In this document: positions 6,589 through 12,777 of the stretch, piece by piece | How the letters are laid out: every line of letters starts with the position of its first letter | Position numbering within the stretch: the stretch's first letter is position 1 | Origin: DASQDT01 sp036380435 | Lineage (GTDB): Bacteria > Acidobacteriota > Blastocatellia > Pyrinomonadales > Pyrinomonadaceae | Length of the DNA stretch: 12,777 nt | Assembly: GCA_036380435.1 (NCBI GenBank) | Contig: DASVES010000429.1 | Location: forward strand, 1 to 12,777 | Reading direction: 5' to 3' | Notes under the pieces: generated by a model | Told to the model about the DNA's origin: nothing | Database searches by the model: none | The model's input: the letters and a program-made list of their open reading frames with translations, nothing else | Made by a program: the position numbers and the translations under genes

Positions 6589-6673
6589 GGGGACACGGAT
6601 GAGACGGATTAAAACGGATGAAGACGAATCGCATCCGTGCTCATCCGCCCGATCCGTTTAATCCGTGTTCCCC
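6589..6673. repeat. 85-bp imperfect hairpin of CGGAT units
   Basis: The left arm (GGGGACACGGATGAGACGGA and following bases) and the reverse complement of the right arm (GGGGAACACGGATTAAACGG and following bases) agree in their outer parts with small gaps. Each arm is built from repeated ACGGAT or CGGATTAAA units, six to seven in total. The element lies 63 bp after the radical SAM stop and 157 bp before the acyl-AMP ligase. It has no T run, so it is better described as a dispersed intergenic palindromic repeat than as a terminator, although it could attenuate transcription or protect mRNA. Confidence 0.7.
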
Positions 6674-6830
6674 ACCCGGCGCGCAACACAGACGCACGGC
6701 GGGACTCTTCACACCAACTTATTTTCTCAACGCTTCCGAAGGGAAGTGATAGCTCCTGACTCTGCTACCTGCTACCATGCGCTCTACCGCCTGATCGTTA
6801 GACCCGGCAGCCCGCAAGAGCCGAATGTAG
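6674..6830. other. Leader of the lipid gene cluster
   Basis: No gene is supported here. A small CTTCC-GAAG-GGAAG-like hairpin lies near 6733-6746. No promoter of acceptable quality was found, although one is expected if the cluster is transcribed independently of the radical SAM gene. The ribosome binding site before ATG 6831 is weak (CAAGAG about 13 bases upstream). Confidence 0.3.
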
Positions 6831-8657
6831 ATGCAACCACCCACTCCTGAAAACTCGCCGCGAGTGACGCCCCCACCCGAGACGTTAGTGGAGGCGCTGA
6901 ATCACGTCGCGCACGAGCACGAGCGCGGCTTCCACTTCGTGGGGTTCGACTCGCGCGAGCAGTTCTTCTCTTATCAGCATGTCCACGCGGAGGCGCTGCG
7001 GCGTGCGGCGCACCTCTCCGCGCTCGGCCTGCGGAAAGGTGATCGGCTGGCGTTGGTTGTGTCTGACGGGGGCGAGTTCGTCATGAGTTTTTTCGGCGCG
7101 GTGATGGCCGGCGTGGTGGCCGTGCCCATCTCTTCGCCGTTCACGCAGAAGGCGCCGGCCAGCTACGTCGAGAACGTGGCGCGCATCGTCCGGGCGGCGG
7201 GCGCGAGAATGCTTCTGACGACGGACAAGATCAGGCCCACGGTGCAGGGCGTCTCGGAACTGGCAGGTGCGCTCGAACGCTTGGTCACGGTAGAGGAAGC
7301 GTTTGCCGGGGAGACTCCCGCGTTCGAGCCGCCCCGCGTGCGACCTGAAGACCTTTGTTTTTTTCAGTTCACCTCGGGCAGCACTTCCTCACCCAGAGGG
7401 GTGATGATCTCGCACGCCAACCTGATGGCCAACGTCACGGCCTTCATGGGGCCGTTCGGCATCGACAGCCGGCCCGGAGATGTCGGCGTCAGTTGGCTGC
7501 CGCTTTTTCACGACATGGGGCTGATCGGATTTATTCTCGCGCCGCTGGCCACTAATCGACAGGCGGTGATTATTTCGACCACCGCCTTTGCGCGCGACCC
7601 GCGCATCTGGCTGAGGACGCTGCATAAATACCGTGGGAGCGTCACCTACGCCCCGAACTTCGCCTACGCCCTCACGGCGAAACGCGTGCGCGATCAGGAT
7701 TTGGAGGAGCTGGACCTCTCTTGCGTCCGCGTCGCCGGCTGCGGCGCGGAGCCGATTCACGCCCCGACACTTCGCAGCTTTGCCGAGCGGCTGGCCCCGG
7801 TCGGATTTAACTCCGACGCTCTGCTGCCCAGCTATGGACTGGCCGAATCGACTTTGGCCGTCACCCTTCATCGCGCGGGCGCGCCGCTGCGAACCGATAA
7901 GATAGACGCCGACGCGCTCAAGTGGGGCCGCGCCGCGCCGGCCGACGAGCAGACGAAACAGGTGTCGGAGGTCGTCTCCTGCGGCGACTGTTTCCCCGAC
8001 CATCAAGTCGTGATCGTTGATGAGGACGGTGCTGTTTTGGACGAGCGGCGGGTGGGCGAAATCCTTGCGCGGGGGCCGAGCATCGCGCGTGGTTACTACA
8101 ACACCCCGGAGGCGACCCGTGCGACGTGGCAGGACGGGTGGCTGCACACGGGAGACCGCGGCTACATCGCCGACGGAGAGCTTTTTGTCTGCGGGCGCAT
8201 TAAAGACCTCATCATCATTCGCGGGGCCAATTTCTATCCGCACGACATCGAGTCGGCCGTGCGCGATCTGCCGGGCATCCGGCACGGCAACGTCGCGGCC
8301 TTCGGCGTGATGGACGGGGGTCAGGAGAAGTTGACCGTGATTGCCGAAACGAACGGGCGCGATGATTCGGAGTTGGGCAAGTTGATCGCCGAGCGCGTCC
8401 GCGAGGCCGTCGGGCTTGAAGTCCACCGTCTGGTGTTTGTGCCTTCAGGGACTCTGCCCAAAACTTCCAGCGGCAAATTGCAGCGGCACAAAGTTAAAGA
8501 ACTCTTCGAGAGGGGACAACTTACCGCCGCCGACGCTCAGGCCAGAAGAGCAGCGCCCGGCGCTACGGGGCAGTCGCAAGAGATTTCCGCCGGGGGCGCG
8601 CCGCCGCTCCTCGGCGTCCGGCAGTTCGCGGGAGACTTAGAAGAGCAGGCGGGATGA
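6831..8657 (+). CDS. Fatty acyl-AMP ligase (FAAL), FadD32-like
   Basis: This 608-residue adenylate-forming enzyme is expected to convert a free fatty acid and ATP to acyl-AMP and pass the acyl group to a carrier protein. The ATP loop is FTSGSTSSPRGV (T181-G190), with Arg in place of the usual Lys. WLPLFHDMGLIG at 222-233 is a FAAL hallmark. YGLAEST starts at 335, TGDRGY at 440 with Asp442, GRIKDLIIIRG at 455 with Arg456, and LPKTSSGKLQR near the end with catalytic Lys549. The stretch after YGLAEST up to VVSCGDCFPDHQVVIVD also follows the FAAL rather than the acyl-CoA synthetase pattern. Length fits the family (about 580-630); the last ~45 residues are a variable Ala/Gly tail. The carrier protein two genes downstream is the natural acceptor. 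The start ATG is the best available, but its ribosome binding site is weak. The free-acid substrate cannot be predicted. Confidence 0.93.
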   Translation: MQPPTPENSPRVTPPPETLVEALNHVAHEHERGFHFVGFDSREQFFSYQHVHAEALRRAAHLSALGLRKGDRLALVVSDGGEFVMSFFGAVMAGVVAVPISSPFTQKAPASYVENVARIVRAAGARMLLTTDKIRPTVQGVSELAGALERLVTVEEAFAGETPAFEPPRVRPEDLCFFQFTSGSTSSPRGVMISHANLMANVTAFMGPFGIDSRPGDVGVSWLPLFHDMGLIGFILAPLATNRQAVIISTTAFARDPRIWLRTLHKYRGSVTYAPNFAYALTAKRVRDQDLEELDLSCVRVAGCGAEPIHAPTLRSFAERLAPVGFNSDALLPSYGLAESTLAVTLHRAGAPLRTDKIDADALKWGRAAPADEQTKQVSEVVSCGDCFPDHQVVIVDEDGAVLDERRVGEILARGPSIARGYYNTPEATRATWQDGWLHTGDRGYIADGELFVCGRIKDLIIIRGANFYPHDIESAVRDLPGIRHGNVAAFGVMDGGQEKLTVIAETNGRDDSELGKLIAERVREAVGLEVHRLVFVPSGTLPKTSSGKLQRHKVKELFERGQLTAADAQARRAAPGATGQSQEISAGGAPPLLGVRQFAGDLEEQAG

Positions 8658-8705
8658 GCGAATTACAATTACATAGACATCAGGGAAAGTAGAGGGGCAC
8701 TGTCC

Positions 8706-9596
8706 TTGTCAACGCGAGAAGACATAGCGGTTACTTACGACGTGGCGAACGATTTCTTTCGCCTGTGGCTCGACGAGCGCATGATGTACTCCTGCGCGCT
8801 CTTCGAGGGCACGGACGATCTCGAAACGGCTCAACTCAATAAACTCCGTTACTTCCACGACGGCGTGCGGGTCACTCCCGACAAGCGCGTGCTCGACATC
8901 GGCTGCGGGTGGGGAGGCAATCTGGAGTTTCTCGCGCGCGACATGGGCGTGAGGGACGCCGTCGGCATCACGCTTTCGGAAGCGCAGTTTGAAGAAGTCA
9001 GGGCGAAGGCCGTCCCCGGCGTGTCGGTCGAGTGTGTCTCTTACAAGGATTACCGGCCGGAGCAGAAGTTCGACGCCGCGATCAGCATCGGCATGTTCGA
9101 GCACGTCGCCACGCCGGAGCAGGCGCGCTCGGGCGAACAAATCGCCGTCTACCGCGACTACTTCCGACGCGTCTGGGAATGGACGAATCCCGGCTCGTGG
9201 TTCGGTCTCCAGAGCGTCATCAGCCTGCGCATCCCGCGCGACCGGCGCGACCTGCACCGGCTCGGCTGGGGCACCTCCACGATTTTCCCCGGCGCGATCA
9301 CCCCGCGTCTGGAGGCCATCATGGCTTCGGTCAATCCTTACTGGGAGGTCATGGAGGTGAAGACGCGGCGGGAGCATTACGCCCGGACGAGCGCCGAATG
9401 GCTGCGGCGGCTCAAGGGCAACGAGGCGGCGATTCGCGCCCGCTGGGGCGACGAGTTGTTTGCCGACTACGTGAAGTATCTGGGCGGGTGCGTGATGGTG
9501 TTTGATAAAGGCTACCAATCACTTGTACAAATACTCCTGCGCCGCACGGATGAGCGCGCCGATTTTGACACACTCGCCAAGATGGAGGGAAAATAA
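8706..9596 (+). CDS. Cyclopropane-fatty-acid-synthase-like SAM methyltransferase
   Basis: The 296-residue protein matches the single-domain, mycobacterial type of the CFA synthase family, which adds a methyl or methylene group from SAM to the double bond of a lipid or carrier-bound acyl chain. Landmarks are YDVANDFFRLWLD (11-23), MMYSCALFE with Cys30, the SAM site VLDIGCGWGG (62-71), SIGMFEHV with Glu132, the FPG loop at 194-196 and HYARTSAEW with Tyr225. Where CmaA1-type enzymes have LHTI, supplying the bicarbonate-binding His, this protein reads LQSV, so Gln169 replaces that His. The other expected bicarbonate-site residues (Cys30, Glu132, Tyr225) remain. This suggests altered chemistry, perhaps methylation rather than cyclopropanation. 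The start is TTG, preceded by AGAGGGG at 8691-8697. It begins 48 bp after the ligase gene and is followed with no gap by the carrier protein, consistent with acyl-ACP as substrate. Confidence 0.9.
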   Translation: MSTREDIAVTYDVANDFFRLWLDERMMYSCALFEGTDDLETAQLNKLRYFHDGVRVTPDKRVLDIGCGWGGNLEFLARDMGVRDAVGITLSEAQFEEVRAKAVPGVSVECVSYKDYRPEQKFDAAISIGMFEHVATPEQARSGEQIAVYRDYFRRVWEWTNPGSWFGLQSVISLRIPRDRRDLHRLGWGTSTIFPGAITPRLEAIMASVNPYWEVMEVKTRREHYARTSAEWLRRLKGNEAAIRARWGDELFADYVKYLGGCVMVFDKGYQSLVQILLRRTDERADFDTLAKMEGK

Positions 9597-9851
9597 GTGA
9601 CGAACCTCGACCACGGGGACTTGATCAAAGAGGCGCTGGCGTTCACCGCGCCGGAAGAGATGCCGCAGGAGTTCTCCCCCGACAGCACGCTCGGTGAGAT
9701 GGGCATCAGCTCCATCACCGCGCTGGAGATGGCCGGGTACATCGAGGAAAAATTATCCATCGTGTTCCCGGACGACGAATTGTCTCAGGTCAACACCCTT
9801 CGCGATTTCGACCAGTTGATCCGCCGTCACACACTGGCAACGCAGGAATGA
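9597..9851 (+). CDS. Stand-alone acyl carrier protein
   Basis: This is a small acidic protein of 84 residues with the four-helix carrier protein pattern. The sequence STLGEMGISSITALEMAGYI contains the prosthetic-group site. By alignment with the usual G-x-D-S-L, Ser39 should receive phosphopantetheine, and Ser38 stands where Asp is usual. Helix III begins near PDDELSQVNTLRDFDQLI, as in type II carriers. The GTG start immediately follows the TAA of the methyltransferase (gap 0) and has GGAGGG at 9584-9589, so translation is probably coupled. The desaturase gene follows after 19 bp. This position between a FAAL, a methyltransferase and an acyl-ACP desaturase suggests a dedicated carrier for one modified fatty acid rather than the housekeeping ACP. 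Confidence 0.87.
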   Translation: MTNLDHGDLIKEALAFTAPEEMPQEFSPDSTLGEMGISSITALEMAGYIEEKLSIVFPDDELSQVNTLRDFDQLIRRHTLATQE

Positions 9852-9870
9852 GTCGTAAAAGGAGCAGGCG

Positions 9871-10743
9871 ATGAGCGTATCCCGCGCATACCACGAGCAG
9901 ATGTACCGCATCTACCACGAGTTCTTCGACGTGGCCGAGACGAAGCGGCGGTGGCACCCGTTCCGCGACCTGCCGTGGGAGAAGATGGACAAGTCGAAGA
10001 ACACGGAAGAGCTGGCCATCTGTCTGGAAACATTTTGCGGCGTCGAGTTGTACGTCCCCGACTACACGGCCAACGCCTTCAACATGACGCGCACGATCTT
10101 CGGTCAGGCGTGGTTCGAGGCCAACTGGGGCTACGAGGAATCGAAGCACGGCCTGAGCTTCCGCGAATACCTCGTCCAGTCGGGCCTGCGCACGCCCGAG
10201 CAGTACGCGCAGTATGAAGAGGAGATTTTCAGCAAGGTCTGGCGGCTGCCGTTCACGACGCGGCGGCAGATGACCTGTTACGGCGTTCTTCAGGAGTCGG
10301 CGACTTACCTGATTTACGAGGCGCAGAAGAAGCGGGCGCAGCAGGAAGAAAACGAGTTGCTGGAGAAGCTCTTCTTCTTCATCAGCCGCGACGAGGCGGC
10401 GCACCGGGGCTTTTATCAGAAGGTGCTCGTCTACGAGCTGGAGGAAGACCGCCCCGGCACGCTGGCCGACCTCGCACACGTCATCTCACACTTCGAGATG
10501 CCGGGGGTGCCGCTGATTCCCGAATTCCAGAAACGCCTGCTCGTCAACGGCGTCGGAATCACATCTCAGCACTTCTTACAGCGCGGAATCTTCCCGCTCC
10601 TCAAAGCGATTGGAACCAGCCGGAGCGAGCTGATAAAAATACTCGGCCAGCAGAAGGCCAGAGAAGCTGAAAGAAAGAAGGGCGAGGAGATGCCTCCGGC
10701 TGTTCCCCTCGCGGAAGCCGAACCGGCGATGGCGTCGAAGTGA
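9871..10743 (+). CDS. Soluble di-iron acyl-ACP desaturase
   Basis: The 290-residue protein belongs to the ferritin-like acyl-ACP desaturase family, which inserts a cis double bond into a carrier-bound fatty acid using oxygen and ferredoxin. Probable iron ligands are Glu59 (in CGVELYVPDY), Glu90 and His93 (EESKHG, the EExxH motif), Glu142 (LQESATYLIYE) and Glu175 and His178 (RDEAAHRGF). All six positions of the plant stearoyl-ACP desaturase site appear filled. It is shorter than plant enzymes and lacks a transit peptide, similar to bacterial DesA-like proteins. The C-terminal 30 residues are charged and Ala/Pro-rich. AAAAGGAG at 9857-9864 precedes the ATG. Together with the adjacent carrier it is the likely source of the double bond that the methyltransferase uses. 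N-oxygenases of the related di-iron class are a less likely alternative. Confidence 0.9.
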   Translation: MSVSRAYHEQMYRIYHEFFDVAETKRRWHPFRDLPWEKMDKSKNTEELAICLETFCGVELYVPDYTANAFNMTRTIFGQAWFEANWGYEESKHGLSFREYLVQSGLRTPEQYAQYEEEIFSKVWRLPFTTRRQMTCYGVLQESATYLIYEAQKKRAQQEENELLEKLFFFISRDEAAHRGFYQKVLVYELEEDRPGTLADLAHVISHFEMPGVPLIPEFQKRLLVNGVGITSQHFLQRGIFPLLKAIGTSRSELIKILGQQKAREAERKKGEEMPPAVPLAEAEPAMASK

Positions 10744-10962
10744 AAGTCGAGGTGACGGCCGGAAGGGAAGACGCGGCCGTTCCGCCCCGGCTCGCATGGC
10801 TATCATTGTTCGGTGCGCCCGACGCCTGAGCGGCCGTCGTCGTCCACCTTCGACACGCCCGGCCTCGCCTGCTTCTCCCTCACGGCCCTCGCCCTGAAGC
10901 AACTTCACTAACACTCCTTCGGCAAGCTTCGCGCGCGCGCGAGGCGGCCGGGTGAGAGGTGA
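10744..10962. other. Spacer with possible weak hairpin
   Basis: No gene is supported. ACGGCCG (10755-10761) and CGGCCGT (10774-10780) form a 7-bp stem with a 12-base loop and no T run, a weak terminator candidate just after the desaturase. A (CG)n tract lies near 10930-10941. AGGTGAT at 10957-10963 is an excellent ribosome binding site, discussed with the next gene. Confidence 0.35.
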
Positions 10963-11025
10963 TATATTTCGCAGCAGCCGGTTCAAAGAGAGATCATTCA
11001 AATCGTCGCGGGAGACGGCCGTGTC

Positions 11026-11853
11026 TTGTCGGCGCGTTGGTGGGCGGGGGCGCGGGCCGCGGAGCGGTGTGTGGTCTTCATCCCGGCGCTGGCCGCCCCG
11101 CAGGAGTACTGCCGATTCTTCGCCGCCTTCCTCGCCAGGCAAGGGTGGGGGGTGCTGACGTTCGACTATCGCAGCGTCGGCGCGTCGAAGGATTCCGCGT
11201 CGGACGAGACGGCCACTCTGGACGATTGGGCGCGGCTCGACATCCCGGCCGCCGTCTCCGAGGCGCGACGCCGAAGCGGGGCACAGTTTCTCGCCGTGTT
11301 CGCGCACAGCATCGGCGGCCAACTGTTGGGGCAGAGTCCGGCCCGCAGGGAGATTGACGCCGCCCTGCTCATCGCGGCGCAGCGCGGCATCCCCAAGCTC
11401 TTTAAGGGACGCGGGCGGCTGCGCGTCTCTTACGCGTATGCGGTCTTCACGATCCTGATTCGGTCTTTAGGTTATCTGCCGGTCTCCAAACTCACGTTGC
11501 CGGAGCGGTGTTCCGCTCAGGCGTTACTTCAGTGGATCAGGTGGGGGCGGACGGGCGTCTTTACGGACGCCAGTGGCGTCAACGTGGAGCCGGGCTACGC
11601 CGAATATCGTGGGCCGCTCACGGCCGTCCGCGTCGCCGACGACGACTACGCGCCCGCGCCCGCCGTCGAAGCCTTAACGGCTCTGTACGCAAGCTCGCCG
11701 ACGCGGCGCGAGACCATCGAGCCTCAGAAGTACGGCCCCAAGCCCGTCGGCCACTTCGGCTTCTTTCACCCCCGCGCGCCGCGCGCCCTGTGGTCGGACG
11801 TGGAATCATGGCTGCGACGAATGGAGGAAGAGGCGCGTTCCTTGAAGTCTTAG
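11026..11853 (+). CDS. Alpha/beta hydrolase of the COG4757-like type; start uncertain
   Basis: From TTG 11026 the protein has 275 residues. It shows the hydrolase fold with the nucleophile elbow FAHSIGGQ (Ser95; Ala replaces the usual first Gly), an acid in RVADDDYAP (Asp205-207) and the catalytic His243 in VGHFGFF. Segments such as LTFDYRSVGAS and LDIPAAVSEAR agree with uncharacterised predicted hydrolases of the COG4757 kind. In-frame codons continue upstream to a TGA at 10960-10962 and read QREIIQIVAGDGRVLSARWW, which resembles the normal first strands of this family. The true N-terminus is therefore probably further upstream. No ATG, GTG or TTG exists there; only ATT or ATC codons do. The strong site AGGTGAT (10957-10963) instead fits a GTG in another frame, so a rare start or a one-base error is possible. 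A role in releasing or editing acyl chains is plausible from context only. Confidence 0.8.
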   Translation: MSARWWAGARAAERCVVFIPALAAPQEYCRFFAAFLARQGWGVLTFDYRSVGASKDSASDETATLDDWARLDIPAAVSEARRRSGAQFLAVFAHSIGGQLLGQSPARREIDAALLIAAQRGIPKLFKGRGRLRVSYAYAVFTILIRSLGYLPVSKLTLPERCSAQALLQWIRWGRTGVFTDASGVNVEPGYAEYRGPLTAVRVADDDYAPAPAVEALTALYASSPTRRETIEPQKYGPKPVGHFGFFHPRAPRALWSDVESWLRRMEEEARSLKS

Positions 11854-11859
11854 AGCGAC

Positions 11860-11875
11860 GTTCACTTGAGTGAAC
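11860..11875. repeat. 16-bp palindrome after the hydrolase gene
   Basis: GTTCACTTGAGTGAAC consists of 7-base arms GTTCACT and AGTGAAC around TG. It lies 7 bases after the hydrolase stop and just before the larger inverted repeat. It could be a protein-binding site or part of the mobile repeat; a terminator is less likely because the stem is short and no T run follows. Confidence 0.5.
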
Positions 11876-11881
11876 AGGGAA

Positions 11882-12009
11882 TAGATTCACCGCGGAGGCG
11901 CGGAGGACGCAGAGGAAGCGCGGAGGCTTGACGCTCTCACTCAACGTCGAGTCTAAGGCTCCAGTCTCTGCGTGAACTTTGCGTCCTCCGCGCCTCCGCG
12001 GTGAATCTA
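11882..12009. repeat. GCGGAG-type intergenic repeat with perfect 30-bp terminal inverted repeats
   Basis: The arm at 11882-11911 (TAGATTCACCGCGGAGGCGC onward) is the exact reverse complement of 11980-12009. The 68-bp middle holds a further partial copy, GAAGCGCGGAGG. A 14-bp direct repeat, CGCTCTCACTCAAC, lies inside at 11932-11945 and just outside at 12013-12026. The left arm is homologous to the repeat at 3301-3328. It occupies nearly the entire space between the hydrolase and the second ligase. No protein is encoded; the structure suggests a non-autonomous, miniature mobile or extragenic palindromic element. Confidence 0.8.
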
Positions 12010-12117
12010 CTTCGCTCTCACTCAACTGAAAGCGGCTATAGTTACCCTGTGGCAGGCGGCGGAGACATTGTACCGGGCCGGGCGGGTCGCCATGCAAACG
12101 GAGTCTGGAAGAGGCGC

Positions 12118-12777
12118 ATGCAGTCAACACCCCTCATCTTTGAAGAGATTGAAAAAGCGGTCAGCCTCTACCCGGAGCACACGGCGTTGTTGCAGTTGCT
12201 CGACGGCGAGGGGGAAGTCCGCTACACCTTCCGGCAGACCCTGAGGCTGGCAAAGAATTTAAGTCGGGCGCTTAAGGGAAGAGGATTCGGCAAGGGCGAT
12301 AAGGTCGTGTTCTGGGCGCCGCTCAGCCCTCACTGGGTCATCGCTTATCTGGGAGTTCTCTACAGCGGTTGCGTCGTTGTGCCTCTGGACGTGGAGTACG
12401 GAAGCGATGAACTGGCGTTCGTCCTCGCCGAACTCGACTCCCGCCTCATCTTCACGACTCGCGAAAAACTCCCGCTGCTGCGGAGCGCGACGGAAGGGCG
12501 TCCAGCGGAGATGACCGTCGTCTCTTTAAACGGAGTCGGCGAGGCGGACGCCGCTACTGCTCAGGTGGAGGAGTTGTTCGAGGAGAGCGAGGCCGACCCC
12601 GCAGTGCCTCCCGTCTCGCCGGAGGACGTGGCCACAATCTTCTACACGTCCGGCACCACGGGGAAGCCCAAAGGGGTGGTCATCGAGCACGGGGCCGTGG
12701 CCGCCGGCGTCTTGTCGCTGAAGCAGTACATCGAGTTCATTCCCGGCGACAACGTCCTCGCCGTTGTCCCGGCGCAT
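12118..12777 (+). CDS. Acyl-CoA synthetase-like adenylate-forming enzyme, N-terminal part
   Basis: The open frame runs from ATG 12118 for exactly 220 codons to the window edge without a stop. The start reads MQSTPLIFEEIEKAVSLYPE, followed by an AMP-binding domain with FGKGDKVVFWAPLSPHW, a substrate-side helix at VLYSGCVVVPLDVEY, and the ATP loop YTSGTTGKPKGV at 176-187, with the usual Lys at 183. The final residues VPAH match the position of the next core motif. The canonical loop and the lack of FAAL features suggest an acyl-CoA synthetase or similar ligase, unlike the FAAL upstream. GGAAGAGG at 12107-12114 lies close to the ATG. The missing C-terminal part would hold the catalytic lysine and could carry fused domains, so final assignment is open. 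Confidence 0.88.
   Translation, partial: MQSTPLIFEEIEKAVSLYPEHTALLQLLDGEGEVRYTFRQTLRLAKNLSRALKGRGFGKGDKVVFWAPLSPHWVIAYLGVLYSGCVVVPLDVEYGSDELAFVLAELDSRLIFTTREKLPLLRSATEGRPAEMTVVSLNGVGEADAATAQVEELFEESEADPAVPPVSPEDVATIFYTSGTTGKPKGVVIEHGAVAAGVLSLKQYIEFIPGDNVLAVVPAH

Noticed and set aside
6410..6634. Minus-strand frame starting MRFVFIRFNPS
   Set aside because: The start lies inside the CGGAT hairpin and the rest is antisense to the radical SAM gene.
7389..8426. 345-codon minus-strand open frame
   Set aside because: Opposite the FAAL gene; no recognisable domain and no ribosome site.
8709..10479. Two minus-strand frames (8709-9518 and 9790-10479)
   Set aside because: Antisense to the methyltransferase and to the ACP/desaturase; these plus-strand genes have intact catalytic motifs.
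11882..12026. CRISPR array
   Set aside because: Only one inverted pair and one 14-bp direct repeat; there are no regularly spaced repeats or unique spacers.
11618..12130. 170-codon minus-strand frame
   Set aside because: Crosses the 3' end of the hydrolase and the inverted repeat; its FLCVLRASAVNLF segment is repeat translation.

Overview
The window is GC-rich and every complete gene lies on the plus strand; only a truncated transposase at the left edge is on the minus strand. The GC content, the (C/A)GAG-type intergenic repeats, the tandem exported paralogs of unknown function and the lipid genes suggest an environmental Acidobacteriota-like bacterium, perhaps Blastocatellia. That assignment is inference. 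Planctomycetota, Myxococcota or another soil lineage cannot be excluded from sequence alone.

Layout. (1) 1-498: the 5' part of an IS5-family transposase reading leftwards off the edge, bounded on the right by a terminal sequence resembling IS903-type ends. (2) 811-4720: three tandem paralogs of about 400 residues. Each has a signal peptide, the same QLPGGLPRIPRPG box, a Pro/Ala linker and a unique C-terminal domain with four conserved cysteines. A 14-bp perfect hairpin closes the array. (3) 5221-6525: a B12-binding-type radical SAM enzyme behind a good promoter whose -35 box sits inside nested inverted repeats. (4) 6589-6673: an intergenic hairpin made of CGGAT units. (5) 6831-11853: a compact lipid-modifying gene set of fatty acyl-AMP ligase, cyclopropane-synthase-like methyltransferase, acyl carrier protein, soluble di-iron acyl-ACP desaturase and alpha/beta hydrolase. 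(6) 11860-12026: a palindrome and a 30-bp inverted repeat of the GCGGAG family. (7) 12118 to the edge: the N-terminal 220 residues of a second adenylate-forming enzyme of the acyl-CoA synthetase type.

How the genes may work together (inference). The acyl-AMP ligase activates a free fatty acid and loads it on the stand-alone carrier protein. The di-iron desaturase introduces a double bond into the carrier-bound chain. The methyltransferase then methylates, or cyclopropanates, that double bond. The hydrolase may release or edit the product, and the second ligase may recycle it. The logic resembles the FAAL/desaturase/ACP cassettes known for terminal alkyne tails (jamABC type), but with a soluble desaturase and an added methyltransferase. 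The methyltransferase appears to carry Gln where cyclopropane synthases have a bicarbonate-binding His. I consider this cassette the most interesting part of the window.
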